A stretch of DNA of 35,613 nt. Origin: an uncultured Clostridia bacterium (GTDB taxonomy: Bacteria > Bacillota > Clostridia > Christensenellales > Borkfalkiaceae). This document shows positions 8,061 to 15,195 of the stretch, piece by piece. Location: positions 1 to 35,613 of the forward strand of contig CANREU010000003.1 of the NCBI GenBank assembly GCA_947629725.1, written 5' to 3'. Under the pieces are notes generated by a model. It did not search any database. It saw only the letters and a program-made list of their open reading frames with translations, and had not been told where the DNA came from. Position numbers and translations under genes: made by a program. Every line of letters starts with the position of its first letter. Positions within the stretch are counted from its first letter, which is position 1.

Positions 8061-8200
8061 CATCCCGAACGGGTCTGCTACGTCATTCCGAACGAACGTG
8101 AGGGATCTCAAAAAAATAACAGACTTCGTGCTTCGGGATCCTTCGACACGCCGCGCCGCCCGCATTTGCGGGCGGCGCGGCGGCTCAGGATGACGCGGAA
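8061..8200. repeat. Dispersed repeat with CATTCCGAACGAA... and CTTCGACA...GCTCAGGATGACG arms
   Basis: The arms match repeats at 16195-16290, 27985-28065 and 33570-33665, which have forms such as TTCGACAAGCTCAACATGACG (split here as TTCGACAAGC and TCAACATGACG). In this copy the arms are separated by a perfect 16-bp GC-only stem (8149-8164 with 8167-8182) and a 2-nt TT loop. This motif style is common in intergenic DNA of several bacterial phyla. No protein is encoded. Confidence 0.7.
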
Positions 8201-8233
8201 AGAGAGGGCACGAGACCTGCCCCGCCACCCTTG

Positions 8234-8395
8234 CCTTCCCCTTGAGGGGAAGGTGTCCCCGCAGGGGACGAATGAGGTGTTATAAACTGTTCTTTCCTTA
8301 TTCAAAAGGAAACGAAGGAAAAAACAAGGAATTGCCAATTCCACACACCTCATCACTTCCGCATCAATGCGGAAGAGCTTCTCCTCAAGGAGAAG
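8234..8395. mobile_element. MITE-like compound palindromic element, no ORF
   Basis: The block is symmetrical. From the left: hairpin CCTTCCCC-TTGA-GGGGAAGG (8234-8253), hairpin GTCCCC-GCA-GGGGAC (8255-8269), TGAGGTGT (8273-8280), an A-rich core of about 64 bp, ACACCTCA (8345-8352), hairpin CTTCCGCA-TCAA-TGCGGAAG (8356-8375), hairpin CTTCTCC-TCAA-GGAGAAG (8378-8395). The right arm is an inverted copy of the left arm's architecture, but the inner palindrome has a different sequence. The core has no convincing gene. No target duplication was identified. Confidence 0.6.
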
Positions 8396-8416
8396 CCGAG
8401 GGGGCAATTCGCATTT

Positions 8417-9952
8417 TCAGTCGAAGAGGGTGCGGTCGAAGAGGCGCAGGGCTTTGGGAAGATGGTTTTTTATCACCCCATTGACGCATTTCCCTATCCC
8501 GAGCGGGAATTCCTCCACGCACACAACACACCAGCCGCCGCCGAGGTCCGTTTGCAGCGTGTCGCCGCGGAGGTACTTCTTCGCCTCCGTCCGCGAAAGG
8601 AGCGCCTTGCGGCGGGCGTCTTTGCCGAACGCCATCGCGAGCGCGTGGGCGGGCTTGAAAATTTTCCCGTCCCACTCCCCTATCTCCACGCCGACGCGCA
8701 AAAGGCTCGCCCCCGTAAGCTCGGGCATGCCCGCGGGCACGAGGTACATCCGCCCGTCCGCAAGCGTCGTGATGCCGCCCGCGGGGGGCTCCGTAAAGAA
8801 GTCCTCCGCAAAGGCGCGGAAGGCGCGCTCGGCCTGCGCGTTTTTTTGCAAGGAGAAGGGCTTTGGAGAGGGACGGGGGCGCACCCCCTCCCCTACCCCT
8901 CCCCCTAACGTAGGGGGAGGGCAAGAATTAAAATCGGCTCCCCCTGACGCAGGGGGCGGGCAAGAAACAAAACCGGCTCCCCCTCTCCTTAACGTAGGAG
9001 AAGGGCGCACCCTCTCCCCTCCCCCTCCCCCTAACGTAGGGGGAGGGCACACCCCCTCAGTCACTGCGTGACAGCTCCCCCTCAAGGGGGCGCCGAGAGA
9101 GGCGGGCGGGCAAGGGGAGCCCTTTTCGAGGAGGGCGCAGAAGTGCCCCTCGCCGCGGAAGGTGTGGGGGTAGTACTTCTTTTCGGCAAGGAGAGCAAAC
9201 CCGGGGTGGCTCTTCAAAAAATCTTCGATCTGCCACTCGTCCTCCTCCTCGGCAAAGGTGCAGGTGGAATAGACGATGTGCCCGCCCTCCGCGAGCATCT
9301 CCGCGGCCCGCCCGAGGATCTCCCTCTGCCGGGCCGCGCACCGCGCCACGTTCTCCCCGCTCCACTCGGGAATGGCGTTCTTCTCCTTCTTGAACATGCC
9401 CTCCCCCGAGCAGGGGGCGTCCACCAAAACGAGGTCGAAGTAGGAGGGAAAGCGGGCGGCGAGCGTTTCGGGAGAAGCGCTTATAACGGCGCAATTTTTG
9501 ATACCCATGCGCTCGGTGTTCTGCGCCAAAATTTTCGCCCGCGCATAGTTCACCTCGTTGGCGACGAGAATGCCCTCCCCCGCCATCTGCGCGGCGATAT
9601 GCGTCGTCTTCCCCCCGGGGGCGGCGCAGAGGTCGAGAACGCGCTCCTTTTTGCATGCGGCCGTAAAGTCCCCCACCTTCATCGCCGAGGGCTCCTGCAC
9701 ATAGTAGAGCCCCGCGAAGTGGTAGGGATCGGCCCCGGGCTTTTCCTCGCCGACATACACGCAGGCGGGATCGTCCCCTATCTTCTCCCCGAGGGGGAAG
9801 GGCGCGCGGCGGAAAAAGTCCTCAACGGAAATTTTCAAGGTGTTGACGCGGAGGCCCTTACAAGGCGGGGTTTCGTAAGATGCCAAAAAGGCGGGGAAAT
9901 TTTCTCCCAGCCTTTTTCTCATTCTATCCAAAAATGCCTGCGGCAAATTCAT
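8417..9952 (-). CDS. rsmF: RsmF-like 16S rRNA (cytosine-C5) methyltransferase with in-frame repeat insertion
   Basis: This 511-aa RsmF/RsmB-family enzyme uses SAM to methylate C5 of an rRNA cytosine. Motifs seen are LDLCAAPGGKT (residues 107-117, SAM binding), VDAPCSGEGMF (Cys181, general-base cysteine) and YSTCTF (Cys231, nucleophile). The C-terminal region from about 372 matches the RNA-binding tail of RsmF/YebU-like proteins (MYLVPAG..., GKDARRKALLSRTEAKKYLRGD). Residues about 278-362 are not family-like: this Pro/Gly-rich stretch with repeated CPPPTLGGG / CPPPASGG is a translation of the local intergenic repeats. The frame is open across it, so the gene is probably still expressed. The ATG at 9952 overlaps the exonuclease stop by 4 nt (ATGA). 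It is the last gene of serS-exonuclease-rsmF. Confidence 0.88.
   Translation of the reverse strand: MNLPQAFLDRMRKRLGENFPAFLASYETPPCKGLRVNTLKISVEDFFRRAPFPLGEKIGDDPACVYVGEEKPGADPYHFAGLYYVQEPSAMKVGDFTAACKKERVLDLCAAPGGKTTHIAAQMAGEGILVANEVNYARAKILAQNTERMGIKNCAVISASPETLAARFPSYFDLVLVDAPCSGEGMFKKEKNAIPEWSGENVARCAARQREILGRAAEMLAEGGHIVYSTCTFAEEEDEWQIEDFLKSHPGFALLAEKKYYPHTFRGEGHFCALLEKGSPCPPASLGAPLRGSCHAVTEGVCPPPTLGGGGGERVRPSPTLRRGGAGFVSCPPPASGGADFNSCPPPTLGGGVGEGVRPRPSPKPFSLQKNAQAERAFRAFAEDFFTEPPAGGITTLADGRMYLVPAGMPELTGASLLRVGVEIGEWDGKIFKPAHALAMAFGKDARRKALLSRTEAKKYLRGDTLQTDLGGGWCVVCVEEFPLGIGKCVNGVIKNHLPKALRLFDRTLFD
8875..9125. repeat. Palindromic repeat cluster inserted inside rsmF
   Basis: At least five hairpin units lie within the coding sequence. 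One pairs CCCTCCCCCTA (8897-8907) with TAGGGGGAGGG (8911-8921). Others lie at about 8940-8965, 8972-9005 and 9020-9048. The last, 9055-9099, has the form CCTCA-palindrome-AGCT-CCCCCTCAAGGGGG. The stretch 9074-9099 is the exact reverse complement of repeat copies at about 33410-33433 and 33748-33770. The total insert keeps the rsmF frame. Confidence 0.85.
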
Positions 9953-10905
9953 ACCGTTCCGAGCGTCTCCACGCACTCGTCCAGAGGGAGGAACGCCGCG
10001 CCGCCCGCAAGCGCGTTCTGATAGCGGGCGCCCCCCTCGTCCCGCGCGACGTACACGTTGCACTCGGCGGGGTGGGAGGTGTATTTTCCGCCCGAGGCGA
10101 AGATGTTGGCGACGAGCTTCACCGAGACGGGGGTATCGTCCTCCACGTCCCGCGCGAAGCAAAACACCTTGCCCTCGAGCGCGCCGCCCTTCTTGCGGCG
10201 GTGCATATACTTGTTCACATAGCGGTAGAACTGTTCGTGCGCCTTTGCGTGGGCGATCTTCTTCTCCGTCTTCTCGGCGTAATACTGCTTCTGCCCCGCG
10301 GAGACGGGCGGGAGGATCTTGTAGTCGCCGATCCTGCCCGCGCGGACGCCGTAGCGCTCGATGAGCCCCTTCACGTCCGTCCCCTCTCGCTTGCAGAGCG
10401 CCTCGCACACCCGCATGGTGGCGTAGGCGTCGTCGACGGCGCGATGCGGGGTGAACTCCACCCCGAGCTCCTCCGCCATCGCGCCCAGCCCGCATTGGCG
10501 GGTGAAGCAGTGCTCCGTGTTCATGTAGAAAAATTGCGTGTCCTGAAAGAGGAAGCGGAAGGAGGGAAGTTTGTAGCGCTTGGTCTCGAGGTTGAGATAG
10601 TTGACGTCGTTCATGGTCGCATGCCCGAACACGATGGTATCCTTGTCCTCGAGGAGGCGCTTGATCCGCCCGTAGTGGGCGGGGAAGGGGGGGTATTTTT
10701 TGAAGTCCTCATACTCGTAGGGAAGGACGATCCCCTCTCCCCCCTTGCGGTCGGTGAGGTGGAACTTGCCGCGCGGGTTCATGAGAATGTCCTCCCGCTC
10801 CTCCACCTCGAAGTTCTCGTTCGTGACGACGTACCCGAAGGCGCACATTTTCGCCACGCTCTTGAAGACGCAGGCGCATTCAATATCGAAAAAGACGTAC
10901 TTCAC
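9949..10905 (-). CDS. DEDDh 3'-5' exonuclease (DNA polymerase III epsilon-like) with BRCT-like C-terminus
   Basis: This 318-aa protein has the DnaQ-type exonuclease fold: ExoI motif FFDIECA (Asp7, Glu9), ExoII region FGHATMNDVNYLN (Asp in NDV), and ExoIII HRAVDDAYAT with the His and Asp of the DEDDh class. These residues bind two metal ions and remove nucleotides from 3' ends. The last ~80 residues (GGALEGKVFCFA...ASGGKY...) look like a BRCT module, which would mediate protein or DNA contacts; this part is less certain. The GTG start (10905) overlaps the serS stop (GTGA) and its stop overlaps the rsmF start. It is probably a repair or processing nuclease rather than the replicative proofreader. 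Confidence 0.85.
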   Translation of the reverse strand: MKYVFFDIECACVFKSVAKMCAFGYVVTNENFEVEEREDILMNPRGKFHLTDRKGGEGIVLPYEYEDFKKYPPFPAHYGRIKRLLEDKDTIVFGHATMNDVNYLNLETKRYKLPSFRFLFQDTQFFYMNTEHCFTRQCGLGAMAEELGVEFTPHRAVDDAYATMRVCEALCKREGTDVKGLIERYGVRAGRIGDYKILPPVSAGQKQYYAEKTEKKIAHAKAHEQFYRYVNKYMHRRKKGGALEGKVFCFARDVEDDTPVSVKLVANIFASGGKYTSHPAECNVYVARDEGGARYQNALAGGAAFLPLDECVETLGTV

Positions 10906-12185
10906 GAGACCTTGATCTCCGTTTTTCCGCCCATGTAGGGACGGAGCACTTCGGGGATCTCCACGCTGCCGTCGGCGCGGAGATGGTTTTCGAGGAAGGC
11001 GATGAGCATGCGGGGCGGCGCGACCACCGTGTTGTTGAGGGTGTGCGCAAATGCCGACCCCTTCTCCGTTTTATAGCGGATGTTGAGCCGCCGCGCCTGC
11101 GCGTCGGTGAGGTTGGAACAGCTCCCCACTTCGAAGTATTTCTTCTGGCGGGGAGACCACGCCTCCACGTCGCAGCTGCGGTATTTGAGGTCGGCCAAAT
11201 CCCCCGAGCAGCACTCGAGGGTGCGGACGGGGATCCCCATCGAGACGAAGAGCTCCACCGTGTAGTTCCACATCTTCTCGTACCACGCTTCGCTCTCCTC
11301 GGGCTTGCAGATGACGATCATCTCCTGCTTCTCGAATTGGTGGATGCGGTAGATCCCCCTCTCCTCGATGCCGTGCGCCCCCTTCTCCTTGCGGAAGCAG
11401 GGGGAATAGCTCGTGAGCGTTAAGGGAAGTTCCTTCTCCTCGAGGGTCTGCCCCATGAATCTGCCGATCATGGAGTGCTCGGAAGTGCCGATCAGATAGA
11501 GGTCCTCCCCCTCGATCTTATACATCATGCCGTCCATCTCCTCGAAACTCATCACCCCCGAGACGACGGAGGAGCGGATCATGTAGGGCGGGATCACGTA
11601 GGTGAAACCCTTCTCTATCATGAAGTCGCGGGCGTAGGTGAGGACGGCGGAGTGGAGGCGGGCGATGTCCCCCGTGAGATAGTAGAAGCCCTGCCCGCTC
11701 GTGCGGCGGGCACTGTCGATGTCGATCCCGCGGAGTTTTTCGAGGATGTCGAGGTGGTACGGGATCTCAAAATCGGGCACACGGGGTTCCAAAAACCGCA
11801 CCCCTTCCACGTTTTCGGTGTCGTCTTTGCCGATGGGGGTATCGGGGGAGATGATGTTGGGGATGCGCATCATCACGGCCTTGAGTTTTTCGGAGACCTC
11901 CTGCGTCTCCTTCTCGATCTCCTCGAGGCGGGCGGCGTTTTTCTCCACCTGCGCCTTTACGGCGTTCGCCTCCTCCGTCTTCTTTTCCCGCATCAAACCC
12001 CCGATCTGCTTGGGGAGAGTGTTGCGGGAAGCGCGGAGGGCGTCCCCCTCCATCCGGAGGGCACGGTACTTTCCGTCGAGAGCGAGCGCCTCGTCGACGA
12101 GGGGCAGCTTGCGGTCCTGAAACTTCTTTTTGATGTTTTCTCTTACGAGTCCGGGGTCGCTGCGGAGCAGCGCAATGTCGATCAT
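10902..12185 (-). CDS. serS: Seryl-tRNA synthetase
   Basis: This 427-aa class II aminoacyl-tRNA synthetase charges tRNA-Ser (and tRNA-Sec if present). The N-terminal ~100 residues form the long antiparallel coiled-coil arm that contacts the tRNA (MIDIALLRSDPGLVRENIKK onward). The catalytic domain shows motif 2 (SPCFRKEKGAHG...RIHQFEKQEM) and motif 3 (NNTVVAPPRMLIAFLENH). The length is typical. The ATG at 12185 follows AGAGGT at suitable spacing. It is first in a three-gene unit with the exonuclease and rsmF, all overlapping by 4 nt, a grouping that fits housekeeping translation/RNA functions. The leader is only about 24 nt, so a T-box is excluded. Confidence 0.97.
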   Translation of the reverse strand: MIDIALLRSDPGLVRENIKKKFQDRKLPLVDEALALDGKYRALRMEGDALRASRNTLPKQIGGLMREKKTEEANAVKAQVEKNAARLEEIEKETQEVSEKLKAVMMRIPNIISPDTPIGKDDTENVEGVRFLEPRVPDFEIPYHLDILEKLRGIDIDSARRTSGQGFYYLTGDIARLHSAVLTYARDFMIEKGFTYVIPPYMIRSSVVSGVMSFEEMDGMMYKIEGEDLYLIGTSEHSMIGRFMGQTLEEKELPLTLTSYSPCFRKEKGAHGIEERGIYRIHQFEKQEMIVICKPEESEAWYEKMWNYTVELFVSMGIPVRTLECCSGDLADLKYRSCDVEAWSPRQKKYFEVGSCSNLTDAQARRLNIRYKTEKGSAFAHTLNNTVVAPPRMLIAFLENHLRADGSVEIPEVLRPYMGGKTEIKVS

Positions 12186-12215
12186 GGGGATACCTCTGAA
12201 TGTTCCGTTTCATCC

Positions 12216-12244
12216 ATTATACAACTTTTTGCCCGAAAAGGCAA
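12216..12244 (-). promoter_or_regulatory. Predicted sigma-A promoter of the serS operon
   Basis: On the minus strand, -35 TTGCCT (12244-12239) and a perfect -10 TATAAT (12221-12216) are separated by 17 bp. The start is predicted near 12209, leaving a short leader that holds the ribosome binding site AGAGGT. Confidence 0.75.
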
Positions 12245-12304
12245 CGCTTTGCCGCCCGCTTCCCGCGGTTATGCGAAAAAAATCGCAAACGCCCGAAAGT
12301 TTTT

Positions 12305-12333
12305 TTGACTTTTCGCGCGCGCTCGTGTATAAT
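12305..12333 (+). promoter_or_regulatory. Predicted sigma-A promoter of the P-type ATPase gene
   Basis: -35 TTGACT (12305-12310), a 17-bp spacer and a perfect -10 TATAAT (12328-12333) predict a start near 12340. It is divergent from the serS promoter about 60 bp away. Confidence 0.82.
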
Positions 12334-12372
12334 ATAGGAAACGGCGGAACATTTTCCGCCCGAGAGGAAACT

Positions 12373-14994
12373 TTGAGAAAGAAGATCAACGCGACCGAAC
12401 CCGTCCCCGAGCCCGTGCCCGAACCCGTCCCCGTTCCAGAGGAGGCGGCAGAGGCGGAGGGCGAACGGAAGACGGGGAAAAACTTCTCCTCCCGCGTGCT
12501 CGAGAGCGGGTCGTCCGCCGCGCCCGAGGAGACGAAAAAGCGGAAACAGCTCATGAAGCGCTTCCGCAAGGCGAAGCATATCCCCTCCGAGACGGAGGTG
12601 GAACGCTTTTCGCCCGAGCTCGGCAAGGGCCTCACCAAAGAACAGGTGGAGACCCGTTTCAACCAGTTCCTCTTCAACGACGTCAACAAGAAATACTCCA
12701 AGTCCTACGCGAGCATCTTCATCGGAAATATCTGCACCTTCTTCAACCTCCTCTGCGTGCTGGTCGCCGTCGCCCTCATCATCGGGAACGCGCGCCTCTC
12801 GCAATACCTCTTCGTCGTCATCTTCTCGGCGAACCTCCTCATCGGCATCGTGCAGGAGATCATCGCAAAGAAACAGATCGATAAATTATCCGTCCTCGTC
12901 TCCTCGACGGTGAAGGTGATAAGGGACGGCGTGAAGACGGAGGTCCCCCTGCGGGACATCGTGCTCGACGACGTCATTTCCCTCGAAGCGGGGCAGCAGA
13001 TCCCCGCCGACTGCATTTTGGCGGAGGGGGTCGTCGAAGTCAACGAATCTCTCCTTACGGGCGAATCGGTGCCCGTGAAGAAGGCGATCGGGGAGACCTT
13101 ATACGCGGGCTCCTTCGTCTCGAGCGGCTCCTGCCTCGTCCGTGCCGACAAGGTGGGCAAGAATACTTACCTCAACTCCCTCACCTCCAAAGCGAAGAAG
13201 TATAAGAAGCCGCGGTCGGAGATCATGAACTCCATCCGCCTCTTCATCCGCGTGATCGCCTGCCTCATCCCCGTCGTCGCGGGGCTCATGTTCTGGGTCA
13301 ACTGGGGGCAGACGGGCGGCGATCTCGACCACTCCATCCAATACACCGCCTCCGTCGTCATCGGCATGATCCCCTCGGGGCTCCTCCTTCTCACCTCCCT
13401 CGCGATGGCGCTCGGCGTCATCCGCCTCGGAAAGAAGCACACCCTCGTGCAGGACCTCTACTCCCTCGAAATGCTCGCCCGCGTGAACGTCCTCTGCCTC
13501 GACAAGACGGGCACCATCACAGACGGGAGGATGGCCGTAAATGACTGCATGCTCCTGAATTCCTACACCGACCAGCCCCTCGACGAGATCATGGCGAGCA
13601 TGCTCGCCGCCCTCGACGACAACAACCAGACTTCCATTGCCTTGAAGGCGCGCTTCGGGCAGGACGGCACCATGCAGCCGACCGCCATCCTCCCCTTCTC
13701 CTCCAAGCGCAAGCTCTCCGCCGTCTCCTTCGGGGAGATCGGCACCTATGTGATGGGCGCGCCCGAATTTGTCCTCCGCCCCATGCCGCCCAAGATAGAG
13801 CGCATCGTAAAACAATATGCGCAGATGGGGCTCCGCGTGCTCGTGCTCGCCTACTCCCCCGCGCAGATCTCGGGGGAACGTCTCCCCTCCATTCTCCGCC
13901 CCGCCGCCATCATCACCCTCGCCGACAACGTGCGCGAGGACGCGGTGGAGACCATCAAGTGGTTCCGCGAGAACGACGTGGAGATCAAGATCATCTCGGG
14001 CGACAACCCCGTCACCGTCTCCGAAGTCGCCCGCCGCGTGGGCGTGAAAGACGCCGCGAACTACGTCTCCCTCGACGGGCTCAGCGAAAGCGAAGTGGAG
14101 AGCGTGGCCTCCCAATACACCGTGTTCGGGCGGGTCACCCCCGAGCAGAAGGCGATCCTCGTGCGCGCCATCAAAAAGCAGGGCTCGACCGTCGCCATGA
14201 CGGGGGACGGCGTGAACGACATCCTTGCCTTAAAAGAGGCGGACTGCGCGATCTCCGTCGCCTCGGGCGCGGAAGCGGCGCGGAACGTTTCTCACCTCGT
14301 CCTCACCGACAACAACTTCCTCTCCCTCCCCTCCGTCGTGTATGAAGGGAGAAGGGTGATCAACAACATCAAATCGAGCGCCTCCCTCTATATCATGAAG
14401 ACGCTCTTCACGGCGCTGCTTGCGCTCATCTGCGCGTGCATGCGCTCCCCCTACTTCTTCACGACGGACAACATGCTCCTCTTCGAGATGCTCGTGGCGG
14501 CCGTGCCGTCCCTCGTCATCTCCCTCCAGCCGAACAAGAAGCGGGTGAAGGGAAAGTTTATTTTGTACGTCCTCTCGCGAAGTATCCCCGGCGCCCTCAC
14601 CCTCATTCTGTGCGTGATGGCGACCTACCTCGGCATCCGCTTCATGCCCCAACACCTCGGCGAATTCCACATCATCTACGATTTGAAGGACGGGCCGAAA
14701 TCGCTCGTCAACCCCCTCATGACCCTCTCCATCACCTTCGGCGGGCTCGTGATGCTCTTCCGCATCCTCCAGCCCTTCGACGTGGTGCGCGGCTGCGTGT
14801 ATGCCCTCTCTTTAGGTCTCAGCATCGTGGTGCTCGCGGTGCCCTTCCTCGGCGGGTTCATCTATGAGGCGTGGTCACAGGTCGCCCACAGCCTCTCCGT
14901 TACGCAGATCTTGTATCTTTTGTGTGTGCTCCTCGCGGCGTTCCCCGTCTCCAAAGCACTCACCCGCGTGTGCGACCTCATGAACCCCGACTGA
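12373..14994 (+). CDS. Cation-translocating P-type ATPase (CtpE/Ca2+-ATPase-like)
   Basis: This 873-aa P-type ATPase pumps a cation across the cytoplasmic membrane using an aspartyl-phosphate intermediate. It has LTGES (228-232) in the actuator domain, DKTGT with phosphorylated Asp377, and the hinge TGDGVNDILALKEAD from about 610. About ten membrane spans are expected: two pairs before Asp377 and six after the hinge. The hinge-to-membrane segment (YEGRRVINNIKSSASLYIMKT, split at NNI) resembles CtpE-type Ca2+ pumps; the ion is uncertain. Heavy-metal Cys-rich N-domains are absent. Start TTG 12373 is chosen because AGAGGA lies just upstream and all ATG codons in frame lie before the predicted transcription start. 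The N-terminus has a PVPEPVPEPVPVPEE tract and a basic region. It is a single-gene unit with its own terminator. Confidence 0.88.
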   Translation: MRKKINATEPVPEPVPEPVPVPEEAAEAEGERKTGKNFSSRVLESGSSAAPEETKKRKQLMKRFRKAKHIPSETEVERFSPELGKGLTKEQVETRFNQFLFNDVNKKYSKSYASIFIGNICTFFNLLCVLVAVALIIGNARLSQYLFVVIFSANLLIGIVQEIIAKKQIDKLSVLVSSTVKVIRDGVKTEVPLRDIVLDDVISLEAGQQIPADCILAEGVVEVNESLLTGESVPVKKAIGETLYAGSFVSSGSCLVRADKVGKNTYLNSLTSKAKKYKKPRSEIMNSIRLFIRVIACLIPVVAGLMFWVNWGQTGGDLDHSIQYTASVVIGMIPSGLLLLTSLAMALGVIRLGKKHTLVQDLYSLEMLARVNVLCLDKTGTITDGRMAVNDCMLLNSYTDQPLDEIMASMLAALDDNNQTSIALKARFGQDGTMQPTAILPFSSKRKLSAVSFGEIGTYVMGAPEFVLRPMPPKIERIVKQYAQMGLRVLVLAYSPAQISGERLPSILRPAAIITLADNVREDAVETIKWFRENDVEIKIISGDNPVTVSEVARRVGVKDAANYVSLDGLSESEVESVASQYTVFGRVTPEQKAILVRAIKKQGSTVAMTGDGVNDILALKEADCAISVASGAEAARNVSHLVLTDNNFLSLPSVVYEGRRVINNIKSSASLYIMKTLFTALLALICACMRSPYFFTTDNMLLFEMLVAAVPSLVISLQPNKKRVKGKFILYVLSRSIPGALTLILCVMATYLGIRFMPQHLGEFHIIYDLKDGPKSLVNPLMTLSITFGGLVMLFRILQPFDVVRGCVYALSLGLSIVVLAVPFLGGFIYEAWSQVAHSLSVTQILYLLCVLLAAFPVSKALTRVCDLMNPD

Positions 14995-15007
14995 CGGCTT
15001 TTTAAGC

Positions 15008-15045
15008 ACAGTGCCGACCGCAAATGCGGTCGGCACTGTTTTTTT
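15008..15045 (+). terminator. Rho-independent terminator of the P-type ATPase gene
   Basis: ACAGTGCCGACCGCA (15008-15022) pairs perfectly with TGCGGTCGGCACTGT (15025-15039), and a run of seven T follows. It lies 14 bp past the stop codon. Confidence 0.95.
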
Positions 15046-15070
15046 GCGGTGAAGCGGTGCGCTCGGGCCA

Positions 15071-15148
15071 CTCATACCGACGCCGCGCAGCGGCGGAGCG
15101 TATCTTGCTTTTAAGATCCACTCGGGCACTGCGTGCCCTCGGAATGAG
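15071..15148. repeat. Head-to-head pair of palindrome-swapped repeats (CTCATACCGA ... TCGGAATGAG)
   Basis: Two inverted copies of the unit AAGATxxRCTC - palindrome - TCGGxATGAG face each other. The left copy (15071-15106, minus orientation) has the palindrome CGCCGC-TGC-GCGGCG. The right copy (15113-15148) has GGGCAC-TGC-GTGCCC. The same unit occurs as pairs at 27716-27777 and 33445-33539, each with other palindromes. The rest of 15046-15195 holds a small hairpin (CCTCTCCTCAAGTATAAGGG and its partner) and no gene. Confidence 0.75.
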
Positions 15149-15195
15149 AAGAGGCCTCTCCTCAAGTATAAGGGAAGAGGCGAGGGGGACGAATT

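Noticed and set aside
8417-9952. rsmF as a pseudogene because of the repeat insertion
   Set aside because: The frame is uninterrupted from the coupled ATG to the conserved C-terminus, and both catalytic Cys motifs are intact.
12186-12240. T-box riboswitch before serS
   Set aside because: The predicted leader is only about 24 nt, far too short, and has no T-box or specifier stem.
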